Assembly (NCBI RefSeq): GCF_048553275.1
Contig: NZ_JBLZMW010000003.1
Location: 186,001-250,000 of the forward strand
Origin: Pacificoceanicola sp048553275
Lineage (GTDB): Bacteria > Pseudomonadota > Alphaproteobacteria > Rhodobacterales > Rhodobacteraceae
DNA: 64,000 nucleotides
Direction: 5' to 3'
Shown: piece by piece, positions 25,793-35,224 of the stretch
Layout of the letters: every line of letters starts with the position of its first letter
How positions within the stretch are numbered: the first letter of the stretch is position 1
Translations under genes and position numbers: made by a program
The notes under the pieces: model-generated
Told to the model about the DNA's origin: nothing
What the model saw: the letters and a program-made list of their open reading frames with translations, nothing else
The model's database searches: none

Positions 25793-26016
25793 CACACACC
25801 TCGTTTTCGGGTCCCCCCGGGGTTAGCCGCAAATCCTTTCCTTAGACTTAAAACCGGGCCGATCTGCGCCCGTGCGATCCAAAACGGCGCTTGCAACGCG
25901 ACCTGTTATCGCTAACATGCCGCAATGCGGCATAGACGACCCCCTTTCCCCGCCTTAGGCTGCAGGGAAATTCGCCCTATGCGAAGATGAAACGGCCAGA
26001 CCAAGGGACCCCCCGA

Positions 26017-29000
26017 ATGACCAGCTTCAAGAAGATCCTTATTGCCAACCGCGGCGAAATCGCCATCCGCATCATGCGCGCCGCAAACGAGATGGGAAAG
26101 AAAACAGTCGCCGTCTACGCCGAAGAGGACAAGCTGGGGCTGCACCGTTTCAAGGCCGACGAAGCCTACCGCATTGGCGAGGGTCTGGGGCCGGTGGCGG
26201 CCTATCTGTCCATCGACGAGATCATCCGCGTGGCCAAGGAGAGCGGCGCGGACGCGATCCATCCCGGCTATGGCCTGCTGTCGGAAAACCCTGACTTCGT
26301 CGATGCCTGCGTGGCCAACGGCATCACCTTTATCGGCCCGAAGGCGGAAACCATGCGCGCCCTCGGAGACAAGGCAAGCGCGCGGCGTGTGGCCATCGAA
26401 GCGGGCGTGCCCGTCATCCCCGCAACGGAGGTGCTTGGCGACGACTTCGACGCCATCGCCAAGGAGGCCGAGGAAGTCGGCTTTCCGCTGATGCTGAAGG
26501 CCTCCTGGGGCGGCGGCGGGCGCGGCATGCGTCCTATCGAGAACGCCAAGGAACTGAAGGAAAAGGTGCTCGAAGGCCGCCGCGAGGCCGAGGCTGCTTT
26601 TGGCAACGGCGAGGGCTATCTCGAAAAGATGATCATCCGCGCCCGTCACGTCGAGGTGCAGATCCTTGGCGACAGCCAAGGCAACATCTATCACCTCTAT
26701 GAGCGCGACTGCTCGGTGCAGCGCCGCAACCAGAAGGTCGTGGAACGCGCGCCTGCCCCCTACCTCTCCGAGGCGCAGCGCGAGGAGATCTGTGAACTCG
26801 GCCGCAAGATCTGCCAGCATGTGAACTACGAATGCGCGGGCACCGTCGAATTCCTGATGGATATGGACACCGGCTCGTTTTACTTCATCGAGGTGAACCC
26901 GCGCGTGCAGGTGGAGCACACCGTCACCGAAGAAGTCACCGGCATCGACATCGTGCAGGCCCAGATCCTCATCGCCGAGGGCAAGAGCCTCGCCGAAGCC
27001 ACCGGCAAGGCCTCGCAATACGACATCCGCCTCACCGGTCACGCTCTGCAGACGCGGATCACCACCGAGGACCCGACCAATAACTTCATCCCCGACTATG
27101 GCCGCCTGACCGCCTATCGCTCGGCCACGGGCATGGGCATCCGTCTCGATGGCGGCACCGCCTATGCGGGCGGCGTCATCACACGGTATTACGACTCGCT
27201 GCTGGTGAAGGTCACGGCAAAGGCCCCGACCCCGGAACAGGCGATCCGCCGCATGGACCGGGCCTTGCGCGAATTCCGCATCCGGGGCGTGACCACCAAC
27301 ATCGACTTTGTCATCAACCTGCTCAAACACCCGACTTTCCTGTCGAACCAGTACACAACGAAGTTCATCGACACGACGCCGGAACTGTTTGACTTCAAAC
27401 AGCGCCGCGACCGGGGCACCAAGGTTCTGACCTACATCGCCGACATCACCGTGAACGGCCATCCGGAGACCGCCGGTCGCCCGATGCCCGCCGCCGATCT
27501 CAAGCCCGCCCGCGCCCCGAAGAATAAGGTGGACACCCCCGCCCCCGGCACCCGCAACCTGCTGGAGGACAAAGGCCCGCAGGCCGTCGCGGACTGGATG
27601 CTGGCGCAAAAGCAGCTCCTGATCACCGACACCACCATGCGCGACGGACACCAATCCCTGATCGCCACGCGGATGCGCTCCATCGACATGATCGGCGCGG
27701 CCCCGGCCTATGCGCACAATCTACCGCAGTTGTTCAGTGTCGAATGCTGGGGCGGCGCGACCTTCGATGTGGCCTATCGCTTCTTGCAAGAATGTCCCTG
27801 GCAGCGCCTGCGCGATCTGCGCGCCCGCATGCCCAACCTGATGACGCAGATGCTGCTGCGCGGCGCGAATGGCGTGGGGTACACCAACTACCCCGACAAC
27901 GTCGTGCAGTTCTTCGTCAAACAGGCGGCGGAAACCGGCGTCGACGTGTTCCGCGTCTTTGACTCGCTGAACTGGGTCGAAAACATGCGCGTCGCCATGG
28001 ATGCGGTGCTCGATACCGGCAAAGTGCTGGAAGGCACGGTCTGCTATACGGGGGACATCCTCGACCCCGACCGCGCCAAATATGACCTCAAATACTACGT
28101 CTCCATGGGCAAGGATCTGAAGGCCGCAGGCGCGCACGTGCTCGGCCTCAAGGACATGGCGGGCCTGCTCAAGGCCTCCGCCGCGGGCGCGCTGATCAAG
28201 GCGCTCAAGGAGGAGGTTGGCCTGCCGATCCACTTCCACACCCACGACACCTCCGGCGCGGCGATCTCCACGATCATGGCGGCGCAGGCGGCGGGCGTGG
28301 ATGCAGTTGACGCGGCCATGGACAGTTTCTCCGGCAACACCTCGCAGCCGACCCTTGGCTCCGTCGTCGAGGCCCTGCGCTTTACCGAGCGTGACACCGG
28401 GCTGGATATCGCCGCGATCCGCGAAATTTCCAACTACTTCGAGGCGGTGCGCGGGCAATACGCCGCCTTCGAATCCTCCCTGCAGGCCCCCGCCTCCGAG
28501 GTCTACCTGCACGAGATGCCCGGCGGACAGTTCACCAACCTCAAGGCCCAGGCGCGTTCTCTCGGCCTCGAAGAACGCTGGCACGAGGTGGCGCAGACCT
28601 ACGCCGACGTGAACCAGATGTTCGGCGATATCGTGAAGGTCACCCCCTCCTCCAAGGTGGTCGGTGACATGGCCCTGATGATGGTCTCCCAGGGCCTCAC
28701 CCGCGCGCAGGTCGAAGACCCGAAGACCGAGCTGTCCTTCCCGGATTCCGTCATCGACATGATGAAGGGCAGCCTCGGACAGCCCCCCGGCGGCTGGCCA
28801 TCGGCGATTCAGAAGAAGATCCTCAAGGACGAGAAACCCTTCACCGACCGCCCCGGCCTCAAGGCCGCCCCGGTGGACATCGAAGAGACGCGCGCCAAGC
28901 TCTCCGAACAGCTTGAGGGCGCCACGATCGACGATGAGGATCTGAACGGATATCTCATGTATCCCAAGGTCTTCACCGATTACCGCGCCCGTCACGAAAC

Positions 29001-29460
29001 CTACGGCCCGGTGCGCACCCTGCCCACCCGCACCTTTTTCTACGGGATGGAACCGGGCGAGGAGATCACCGCCGAAATCGACCCGGGCAAAAAACTCGAA
29101 ATCCTGCTGCAGGCCGTCGGCGAAACGCAGGAAGACGGCAATGTGAAGGTCTTCTTCGAACTCAACGGCCAGCCGCGCACCATCCGCGTGCCCGATCGCA
29201 AGGCCGCGGCCTCTACCGCCGCGCGCCCCAAGGCGGAAATGGGCAACCCGAACCACATCGGCGCGCCGATGCCGGGTGTGGTCGCCTCCGTCGCGATACA
29301 GGTCGGCGCAAAGGTCAAGACCGGCGATCTGCTCCTGACCATCGAGGCGATGAAGATGGAAACCGGCCTGCATGCCGAGCGCGACGCGACGGTCAAAGCC
29401 GTCCACGTCCAACCCGGCGGACAGATCGACGCCAAGGACCTGCTGATCGAACTGGAATAA
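26017..29460 (+). CDS. pyc: Pyruvate carboxylase
   Basis: A 1147-residue biotin enzyme that converts pyruvate to oxaloacetate. It has an N-terminal biotin carboxylase domain (KILIANRGEIAIRIMRA; ATP-grasp KASWGGGGRGMR; FIEVNPRVQVEHTVTE), a central carboxyltransferase domain (TDTTMRDGHQSL, GLKDMAGLLK, HFHTHDTSGA), the PYC/OADA conserved region, and a C-terminal biotinyl domain with the biotin lysine Lys1113 in EAMKMETG. Single-chain length and order are those of bacterial Pyc. ATG 26017 is chosen as the family starts shortly before ILIANRGE. It appears to be a single-gene unit. Confidence 0.98.
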   Translation: MTSFKKILIANRGEIAIRIMRAANEMGKKTVAVYAEEDKLGLHRFKADEAYRIGEGLGPVAAYLSIDEIIRVAKESGADAIHPGYGLLSENPDFVDACVANGITFIGPKAETMRALGDKASARRVAIEAGVPVIPATEVLGDDFDAIAKEAEEVGFPLMLKASWGGGGRGMRPIENAKELKEKVLEGRREAEAAFGNGEGYLEKMIIRARHVEVQILGDSQGNIYHLYERDCSVQRRNQKVVERAPAPYLSEAQREEICELGRKICQHVNYECAGTVEFLMDMDTGSFYFIEVNPRVQVEHTVTEEVTGIDIVQAQILIAEGKSLAEATGKASQYDIRLTGHALQTRITTEDPTNNFIPDYGRLTAYRSATGMGIRLDGGTAYAGGVITRYYDSLLVKVTAKAPTPEQAIRRMDRALREFRIRGVTTNIDFVINLLKHPTFLSNQYTTKFIDTTPELFDFKQRRDRGTKVLTYIADITVNGHPETAGRPMPAADLKPARAPKNKVDTPAPGTRNLLEDKGPQAVADWMLAQKQLLITDTTMRDGHQSLIATRMRSIDMIGAAPAYAHNLPQLFSVECWGGATFDVAYRFLQECPWQRLRDLRARMPNLMTQMLLRGANGVGYTNYPDNVVQFFVKQAAETGVDVFRVFDSLNWVENMRVAMDAVLDTGKVLEGTVCYTGDILDPDRAKYDLKYYVSMGKDLKAAGAHVLGLKDMAGLLKASAAGALIKALKEEVGLPIHFHTHDTSGAAISTIMAAQAAGVDAVDAAMDSFSGNTSQPTLGSVVEALRFTERDTGLDIAAIREISNYFEAVRGQYAAFESSLQAPASEVYLHEMPGGQFTNLKAQARSLGLEERWHEVAQTYADVNQMFGDIVKVTPSSKVVGDMALMMVSQGLTRAQVEDPKTELSFPDSVIDMMKGSLGQPPGGWPSAIQKKILKDEKPFTDRPGLKAAPVDIEETRAKLSEQLEGATIDDEDLNGYLMYPKVFTDYRARHETYGPVRTLPTRTFFYGMEPGEEITAEIDPGKKLEILLQAVGETQEDGNVKVFFELNGQPRTIRVPDRKAAASTAARPKAEMGNPNHIGAPMPGVVASVAIQVGAKVKTGDLLLTIEAMKMETGLHAERDATVKAVHVQPGGQIDAKDLLIELE

Positions 29461-29604
29461 CCGCTCAGCGGAACACGCAAAACGGGTCTTGCCCGCTTCG
29501 CCACGGGGCGGGCCGACTTACGTTTCGGTTTTCACCCCCGGCGCACCGCATAATCGCGCAAGGAATGGAGCATCACACCCTGAGGTTGATAACCGGTTAA
29601 AATT

Positions 29605-29620
29605 TGTGATTCGCATCACT
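29605..29620. promoter_or_regulatory. CRP/FNR-type operator candidate
   Basis: TGTGATTCGCATCACT matches the CRP-type consensus TGTGA-N6-TCACA at 9 of 10 positions and contains the perfect inverted repeat GTGAT-N4-ATCAC. It is 105 bp before the ATG of the third VPLPA-CTERM gene in an AT-rich 264-bp gap, a plausible activator position. No regulator is linked. Confidence 0.45.
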
Positions 29621-29724
29621 AAAAACCCGAGAATTAACCAAAAATTTGCAGCTTTTCATTGCCCCAGGCGGTTTGAACGGGTACTTCGGAGCAGAGATTC
29701 CAACCCAACAGGGATTACACCGTT

Positions 29725-30405
29725 ATGAAATCTATTGCTCTTGCAGTCGTTGTCGTCGCAGGTCTGGCCGCTGGCGCCGCACAGGCGGCAACCGCGACCT
29801 ACTCCGGCAGCGTCGCATCGACCTCAACAAATTGGTCCGATTCTGTTCTCCTGACCCAGTTCGACCCGCTCCTCGGAACGCTCGACAGCGTGTCGCTGTC
29901 ATTGACCGGCAGCGTCGACGGCGACGCCAATGCAGAAAGCCTTGACGGCGCACCGGCTGTCATCACGCTGAGCCTCAGCGCAACCATCACCGCGTCGGTC
30001 GCGGGCTTTCCGGGGCTCTCCGTGGACGTGAACCCGCTGTCCTCCTCCATCTTCAACGCGACCTCCTTCGACGGCACGATTGATTTTGGCGGCACCTCTG
30101 GCGTGTCCTATTCCGGTCTGACCGCTAGTGACTCGGACACATCCGTGTTCACCTCCGGTCTTTCGCCGTTCATCGGCAACGGCACTTTCTCGCTCGACCT
30201 CTCCGCTGTTGGCGCGTCTTCCGGTTCTGGTGCGGGCAACCTGATCACCCAGTTCTTCACGGACGCTGGCGCAACCGCCTCCGTGACCTACAACTACACG
30301 CCGCCGATCTCCGAAGTTCCGCTGCCCGCAGGCGCGCCGCTTCTGATCGGGGCCTTGGGTGGTCTGGCGCTGGTCCGCCGCCGCAAGGCAAAAAAAGCCG
30401 CATAA
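29725..30405 (+). CDS. VPLPA-CTERM protein with choice-of-anchor E-like domain (third)
   Basis: A 226-residue exported protein. The signal peptide is at residues 1-22 (LAVVVVAGLAAGAAQA), and the sorting tail EVPLPAGAPLLIGALGG is followed by LVRRRKAKK. The mature part begins TYSGSVASTSTNWSDS, then LTQFDPLLGTLDSVSLSL, a pattern I associate with choice-of-anchor E domains, which occur with several C-terminal sorting signals. It is serine-, threonine- and aspartate-rich, typical for surface or matrix proteins. It is a single-gene unit with its own terminator and a possible CRP-like site upstream. Confidence 0.85.
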   Translation: MKSIALAVVVVAGLAAGAAQAATATYSGSVASTSTNWSDSVLLTQFDPLLGTLDSVSLSLTGSVDGDANAESLDGAPAVITLSLSATITASVAGFPGLSVDVNPLSSSIFNATSFDGTIDFGGTSGVSYSGLTASDSDTSVFTSGLSPFIGNGTFSLDLSAVGASSGSGAGNLITQFFTDAGATASVTYNYTPPISEVPLPAGAPLLIGALGGLALVRRRKAKKAA

Positions 30406-30433
30406 GCCGCTTTCTCCCACACACGGGTTTACG

Positions 30434-30465
30434 AAAGGCCGGAGGGGTTTCCTTCCGGCCTTTTT
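30434..30465 (+). terminator. Intrinsic terminator after third VPLPA-CTERM gene
   Basis: The stem AAAGGCCGGA (30434-30443) pairs with TCCGGCCTTT (30454-30463), and a run of T follows, 28 bases after the stop codon. This is a classic rho-independent terminator. Confidence 0.92.
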
Positions 30466-30534
30466 CATTCACCTTTTCGGCAGTTCCTTCGTAGCCAAGC
30501 GCCCAGCCCTCCCCCGAAGACACGGAAGACCCGC

Positions 30535-30939
30535 ATGCCCAAGCTCAAGATCACCGCCGCCGACCTCGTCGCCGAGGCCCGCGGCCAGATTCCCGAACTC
30601 ACCACCGAAGAGGCCATCGCCCGGCACGGCGATCCCGATACGATCATCGTCGACATCCGCGACGTGCGCGAACGTCAGAAATCCGGCTTTATCCCCGGGT
30701 CGGTGCACGCGCCACGCGGCATGATCGAATTCTGGGTCGATCCCGACAGCCCCTACCACAAACCCGTCTTCGACCAGCCCGGCAAATCCTACCTCTTTCA
30801 CTGTGCATCCGGCTGGCGCTCGGCGCTGACCGTGGCAAGGCTGCAGGATATGGGCTTTGAAGCCGCACACATCCGCGACGGCTTCACGGATTGGGTCAAA
30901 CAGGGCGGCCCGGTGGAACAAGACCCGGCCAAAGACTGA
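30535..30939 (+). CDS. Rhodanese-like sulfurtransferase
   Basis: A 134-residue single-domain rhodanese. It has IIVDIRDVRERQKSGFIPGS, the CH2A-like start of the fold, and the active-site loop HCASGWRSAL with Cys90 as the likely persulfide carrier. The domain fills the whole protein apart from a 20-residue N-terminal helix (LKITAADLVAEA). Partner and sulfur donor are unknown. It stands alone between the VPLPA-CTERM gene and the convergent phaZ. Confidence 0.9.
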   Translation: MPKLKITAADLVAEARGQIPELTTEEAIARHGDPDTIIVDIRDVRERQKSGFIPGSVHAPRGMIEFWVDPDSPYHKPVFDQPGKSYLFHCASGWRSALTVARLQDMGFEAAHIRDGFTDWVKQGGPVEQDPAKD

Positions 30940-30956
30940 GACACCCCCGCAAGACA

Positions 30957-30986
30957 AACAAAAACGGGACCCTCGCGAGCCCCGTT
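30957..30986 (-). terminator. Terminator of phaZ
   Basis: On the minus strand AACGGG and CCCGTT enclose a second small palindrome (CTCGCGAG) and are followed by TTTTTG. It lies 25 bases after the phaZ stop codon, the right place for its intrinsic terminator. Confidence 0.7.
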
Positions 30987-31011
30987 CCCATCTGTTCAAT
31001 GACGCGTGCGC

Positions 31012-32292
31012 TCAGGCGGCGTTCACGTTTGCCGGTTTCTTCTTCGCCGTCGGCGGCGTGTCTCCGGCGTTCTGATCAATGAACTCAAGCACCAGCGGGC
31101 GGATGTTGTTGCGCCAGCTCTTGCCCGCGAAAATCCCGTAGTGACCGGCACCCGGCTCCACGTGGCTTGCCTTCATGCTGTCCGGCAGCCCGGTGCACAG
31201 ATCAAGCGCCGCAATGCACTGCCCCGGCGCGGTGATGTCGTCCTTCGCACCCTCGACGGTCTTGACCGCGACATTGGTGATCTTGCTCATGTCGACCTTG
31301 TGCCCGTGCACCACGAATTCGTTCTTGGCGATTTCACACTTCTTGAAGATCCGGTCCACCGTCGACAGGTAGAACTCCGCCGGCATGTCCATGACCGCGA
31401 GATATTCGTCGTAGAACCGGTTGTGCGCATCGTGATCCGAGGCCTCGCCGCGCGTCACGCGCAGGATCTGATCCTGAAACGCCTTGGTGTGGCGGTCGGC
31501 GTTCATGCTCACGAATGAGGTCAACTGCAGCAGGCCAGGATAGACCAGCCGACCGACGCCCTTGTACTTGAAACCGACCCGCTGGATCATCGTCTCTTCG
31601 AGCTGACCCATGGTCACCCGCGCGCCGAAATCCGTCACATCGGTCGGCACGGCGTCGGGGTTGATCGGCCCGCCGATGAGCGTCAGCGTGCGCGGCTGCG
31701 CCGCCGGATCCTGCTCGGCCAGATAGGCCGTGGCGGCCAGCGTCAGCGGCGCGGGCTGACAGACGGCCACAACATTGGTGTCTGGTCCCATGGCCCGCAT
31801 GAAATCCATCAGGTAGAGGGTGTAATCCTCGATATCGAACTTGCCCGCCGACACCGGAATATCGCGCGCGTTGTGCCAATCGGTGATATAGACTTCGCAG
31901 TTGGTGATCAGCGACTTCACCGTCGAGCGCAGCAGCGTGGCGTAATGCCCCGACATCGGCGCCACAAGCAGGATCTTGCGCGGCTGCTCTTCGCGGCCGG
32001 TCACGTTGAAGTGGATGAGATCGCCGAACGGCTTTTCCACCACAGTTTCGATATTCACGAGGTGGTCCTTGCCATCGTCGCAAGTGACGGAGTGGATGCC
32101 CCAGTCGGGCTTGACCACCATGCGTTCGAAGGCGCGTTCGGTCACCTGCCCCCAGGCTGCCATCCACGCAAGGCCGGGGTTCGGGATTGCGGCAAACGCC
32201 GGGTAGGAGGCCATGGTCTTGGCCGTTGCACCAAGCCACTGGCTGGTGTTGCGGAAGGTTTCCATCATGTCGTAGGTGGTCATGTAACGCAT
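31012..32292 (-). CDS. phaZ: Intracellular polyhydroxyalkanoate depolymerase
   Basis: A 426-residue depolymerase that mobilises stored polyhydroxybutyrate granules. The N-terminus MRYMTTYDMMETFRN is typical of the PhaZ1 type. The catalytic nucleophile is Cys178 in VVAVCQPAPLTLA, as in Ralstonia-type intracellular depolymerases, and the C-terminal His is in GAGHYGIFAGKSW. No signal peptide, consistent with action on cytoplasmic granules. ATG 32292 follows AAGGAG; the longer open frame upstream is not family-like. It is divergent from phaC, the usual Rhodobacteraceae arrangement. Confidence 0.96.
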   Translation of the reverse strand: MRYMTTYDMMETFRNTSQWLGATAKTMASYPAFAAIPNPGLAWMAAWGQVTERAFERMVVKPDWGIHSVTCDDGKDHLVNIETVVEKPFGDLIHFNVTGREEQPRKILLVAPMSGHYATLLRSTVKSLITNCEVYITDWHNARDIPVSAGKFDIEDYTLYLMDFMRAMGPDTNVVAVCQPAPLTLAATAYLAEQDPAAQPRTLTLIGGPINPDAVPTDVTDFGARVTMGQLEETMIQRVGFKYKGVGRLVYPGLLQLTSFVSMNADRHTKAFQDQILRVTRGEASDHDAHNRFYDEYLAVMDMPAEFYLSTVDRIFKKCEIAKNEFVVHGHKVDMSKITNVAVKTVEGAKDDITAPGQCIAALDLCTGLPDSMKASHVEPGAGHYGIFAGKSWRNNIRPLVLEFIDQNAGDTPPTAKKKPANVNAA

Positions 32293-32411
32293 GAGCACTG
32301 CTCCTTTTAGAGGGCGGTTGGCAACACATGTTGCCTCAGGCCATTTCGCCGCTTTGCCTCCCGTCAAGCGCGGCGTTATCCTTGGGGCGAACATAGGGGG
32401 GAATCGTTAAC

Positions 32412-34214
32412 ATGGCAACGAACACTGAGGTCGCAGGCGAAAATCGTGAGCGCCTCGAAGCCAATCTCGCCCGCGTCGAGGAGCTGCAACAGCGCCTGGT
32501 GTCCGCGATTTCCCGCAGAAAGCCCACGCCGCAGGCGCTCAACGGGCCGGAAAGCGAGCTATATGCCAAGGCTGCGCAGGCCTATTGGCAGGAGTGGATG
32601 ACCAACCCCGCAAAGCTTCTGGAGAACCAGGTGCAGTACTGGGGCAAGACGCTCACGCATTTTGTCGATGCGCAACAAACCCTCGCCCGCGGTCAGCTCA
32701 AGGCGCCGGAAAACCCTGGCCCCGAGGATCGCCGCTTCAAGAATCCGCTGTGGGACAGCCACCCCTACTTCAACTTCGTCAAGCAGCAGTACCTGATCAA
32801 TGCCGAGGCCATCCGCGAGGGCATCGACGATCTCGACGAGATGGACGAAAAGGAAAAGCGCCGCCTGCGGTACTTTGCCCAGCAGATCACCGACATGTTC
32901 GCGCCCACGAACTTTCTCGCCACCAACCCCGACGCGCTGATGAAGGCGGTCGAGACCGAGGGCGAAAGCCTGGTACGCGGGCTGGAGAACCTCGTCGCCG
33001 ATCTTGAGGCCAACAATGGCGAGATGCTCGTGCGCCTCGCGGACGAGAGCGCCTTTTCCGTCGGCGAGAACATCGCCACCGCCAAGGGTGAAGTGGTCTA
33101 TCGCAACCGCATGATGGAGCTGATCCAGTACAGCCCCACCACGGATCAGGTGCACGAAACCCCGATCGTGCTGTTCCCGCCGTGGATCAACAAGTTCTAC
33201 ATTCTCGATCTGAAGCCGCAGAACAGCCTGATCCGCTGGGTTGTCGATCAGGGCTATACCCTGTTTGTGGTCAGCTGGATCAACCCGGATTCCACCTATC
33301 GTGACATCGGGCTCGAAGATTACGTCGATGAGGGCTACCTGACGGCGATGAACGTCGTGAAGGAGATCTGCGACGTCGACCGGATCAACGCGGTTGGCTA
33401 CTGCATCGCGGGCACCACCCTGTCGCTGGTCCTGTCGCTGCTGAAGAAACGCGGCGACAAGACGGTCAAGTCCGCGACCTTCTTTACCGCGCTTGTGGAT
33501 TTCTCCGATCAGGGCGAGTTCACCCCCTTCCTGCAGGAGGATTTCGCCGCCGGGATCGAGGAGGAGATAGATCAGGAAGGCATTCTGCCCTCCTTCATCA
33601 TGGCGCGGACCTTTTCCTTCCTGCGCTCCAATGACCTGATTTACGGGCCCGCCATACGGCACTACATGATGGGCGAAACGCCCCCGGCCTTTGACCTGCT
33701 CTACTGGAACGGCGACGGCGCCAACCTGCCCGGCAAGATGTTCAAACAGTACCTGCGCGGCCTGTGCCAGCGCAACGAATTCGCCAATGGCACCTTCGAG
33801 ATGTTCGGCGAAACCCTCTCGGTCAAGGATGTGGATGTGCCGCTGATGTCGATCGCCACGGAGACAGATCACATCGCCGCCGCCCGCGACGTCTATCGCG
33901 GCGTGCAGATGATGGGCTCGCGCTCCAAGCAGTTCGTGCTGGGCGAAAGCGGCCATATCGCCGGGATCGTGAACCCGCCGAGCAAGAAGAAATACGGCCA
34001 CTACACCAATGATGACCTCTCGCTCGATTTCGACGCCTGGAAAGCGGCGGCCGAGAAGAACGAAGGCTCCTGGTGGCCGGTCTGGGAAGCCTGGCTGAAG
34101 AAGCGCTCGGGCAAGAAAGTCCCCGCCCGCACACCCGGCGATTCGCCTTATAAGAGCCTCGGAGAAGCTCCGGGCACCTATGTGGCGATCAAGGCCCGCG
34201 ATCAAAATCACTAA
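32412..34214 (+). CDS. phaC: Class I poly(3-hydroxyalkanoate) synthase
   Basis: A 600-residue PHA synthase that polymerises 3-hydroxyacyl-CoA on the granule surface. The lipase-like box contains the catalytic Cys331 in AVGYCIAGTTL. The C-terminal Asp and His of the triad are in SIATETDHIAA and GESGHIAGIVNPP. PPWINKFYILDLKPQNS and FVVSWINPD are conserved class I motifs. Length is typical. It is followed by phaP after a 132-bp promoter region and is divergent from phaZ. Confidence 0.97.
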   Translation: MATNTEVAGENRERLEANLARVEELQQRLVSAISRRKPTPQALNGPESELYAKAAQAYWQEWMTNPAKLLENQVQYWGKTLTHFVDAQQTLARGQLKAPENPGPEDRRFKNPLWDSHPYFNFVKQQYLINAEAIREGIDDLDEMDEKEKRRLRYFAQQITDMFAPTNFLATNPDALMKAVETEGESLVRGLENLVADLEANNGEMLVRLADESAFSVGENIATAKGEVVYRNRMMELIQYSPTTDQVHETPIVLFPPWINKFYILDLKPQNSLIRWVVDQGYTLFVVSWINPDSTYRDIGLEDYVDEGYLTAMNVVKEICDVDRINAVGYCIAGTTLSLVLSLLKKRGDKTVKSATFFTALVDFSDQGEFTPFLQEDFAAGIEEEIDQEGILPSFIMARTFSFLRSNDLIYGPAIRHYMMGETPPAFDLLYWNGDGANLPGKMFKQYLRGLCQRNEFANGTFEMFGETLSVKDVDVPLMSIATETDHIAAARDVYRGVQMMGSRSKQFVLGESGHIAGIVNPPSKKKYGHYTNDDLSLDFDAWKAAAEKNEGSWWPVWEAWLKKRSGKKVPARTPGDSPYKSLGEAPGTYVAIKARDQNH

Positions 34215-34238
34215 ATATCAGAGTCTTAGCCAATTTTT

Positions 34239-34279
34239 CTGCAGTGCAGCAAGAAAATACTTGAAATGCCGCACTGCAG
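34239..34279. promoter_or_regulatory. Two PhaR-type operator sites before phaP
   Basis: CTGCAGTGCAG at 34239-34249 matches CTGC-N3-GCAG, the PhaR binding motif reported for Rhodobacter sphaeroides. A second copy on the other strand at 34269-34279 (CTGCAGTGCGG) has one mismatch. Their centres are 30 bp apart, about three helical turns, and they lie in the 132-bp gap upstream of phaP. PhaR is known to repress phasin genes until granules titrate it. No phaR gene lies in the window. Confidence 0.7.
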
Positions 34280-34346
34280 AATGCATATTCTTCTCAACAG
34301 CAACGCAGAGGGGTGGGCCCTCGCTGTAGAGAAAAGGATTTACGTT

Positions 34347-34796
34347 ATGGCTAAAGCACAAGATTTCACCGGCATGTTCAAAGACATGATGGGTTCCTTC
34401 CCGGTTGACACCAAAGCAATGGAAGACGCCTTCAAAACCACTGCGACGATGAACGAGAAGCTCTCCTCCGTGGCTCTGGAAGCCGCAGAGAAGTCGACCG
34501 AGATCTCCGCCAAGTGGACCAAGGACACCCTGTCCAAGATGGCCGACATGTCCAAAGCAAAGGCTGAGCCGGCCGACTACGCCAAGTCGATGACCGACTT
34601 CGCATCCGCTCAGGCCGAAGTGGCTGCCGAGAACATGGCTGCCTTCGCCGAGATCGCGAAAAAGGTCCAGATGGACACCGTCGAGCTGATGATGGCCGCA
34701 GGCAAGGACTTCTCCGAAGACGCCACCGCCGCTGTCAAGAAAGCCACCGACGACATGACCGCGACCGCCAAGAAAGCGACCGCAGCCGCGAAATAA
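34347..34796 (+). CDS. phaP: Phasin family granule protein
   Basis: A 149-residue, helical, alanine- and lysine-rich phasin that coats polyhydroxyalkanoate granules. Typical features are the amphipathic helices TMNEKLSSVALEAAEKS and YAKSMTDFASAQAEVAAEN and a C-terminal alanine/lysine tail (KKATAAAK). ATG 34347 follows AAAAGGA. The gene has its own operator region and strong terminator, as expected for an abundant protein. Codon use is strongly biased, in line with high expression. Confidence 0.93.
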   Translation: MAKAQDFTGMFKDMMGSFPVDTKAMEDAFKTTATMNEKLSSVALEAAEKSTEISAKWTKDTLSKMADMSKAKAEPADYAKSMTDFASAQAEVAAENMAAFAEIAKKVQMDTVELMMAAGKDFSEDATAAVKKATDDMTATAKKATAAAK

Positions 34797-35224
34797 GCAC
34801 AACGCATCGCCTCCTCTCCTCCCTTTGGGGGCGGTATCGGGATTTGCGCCTTCTCCTCCCATTTTCGGCGCAATATCCTAGGGCGGGTTCTTCGGAATCC
34901 GCCCTTTTTTCGTGCCGCTCTCTCTTCGGAGAACCGGACCCGCCCTGCGCCCCGTATTTGGCCAGGGCTGCAACCGGACCAACTGCGGTCCCAACGGTTC
35001 AAGACCGGGACATCCGCGGTTGCCGCACTCGAAAAACACGGCATCGCCCCCCTCTTGACCACAGACACGGGCGAAAAGCGCGCCGCGCAGCGGATGATCC
35101 CAATCGCCATCCCGACGCACCGGCCCAGCCCCGCCGCCCTTGCAAAAAAATTCCCGCCCAATCTCCAATTTTCCCCTTGCGCCCATCCTCGCCTGCGTCT
35201 AAATCCGCCGTCACCAACTGGTAC
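34797..35224. other. Intergenic stretch between phaP and tRNA-Gly
   Basis: A 428-bp gap containing the phaP terminator (34881-34910) and presumably the promoter for the tRNA genes near its right end. A 133-codon open frame crosses it but is rich in Arg, Pro and His and runs into the tRNA gene, so I do not count it as a gene. Nothing else was recognised. Confidence 0.5.
34881..34910 (+). terminator. Intrinsic terminator of phaP
   Basis: GGGCGGGTTC and GAATCCGCCC form a 10-bp stem (one G-U pair) around a TTCG tetraloop, followed by six T. This is a very strong rho-independent terminator, 84 bases after the phaP stop codon. Confidence 0.95.
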
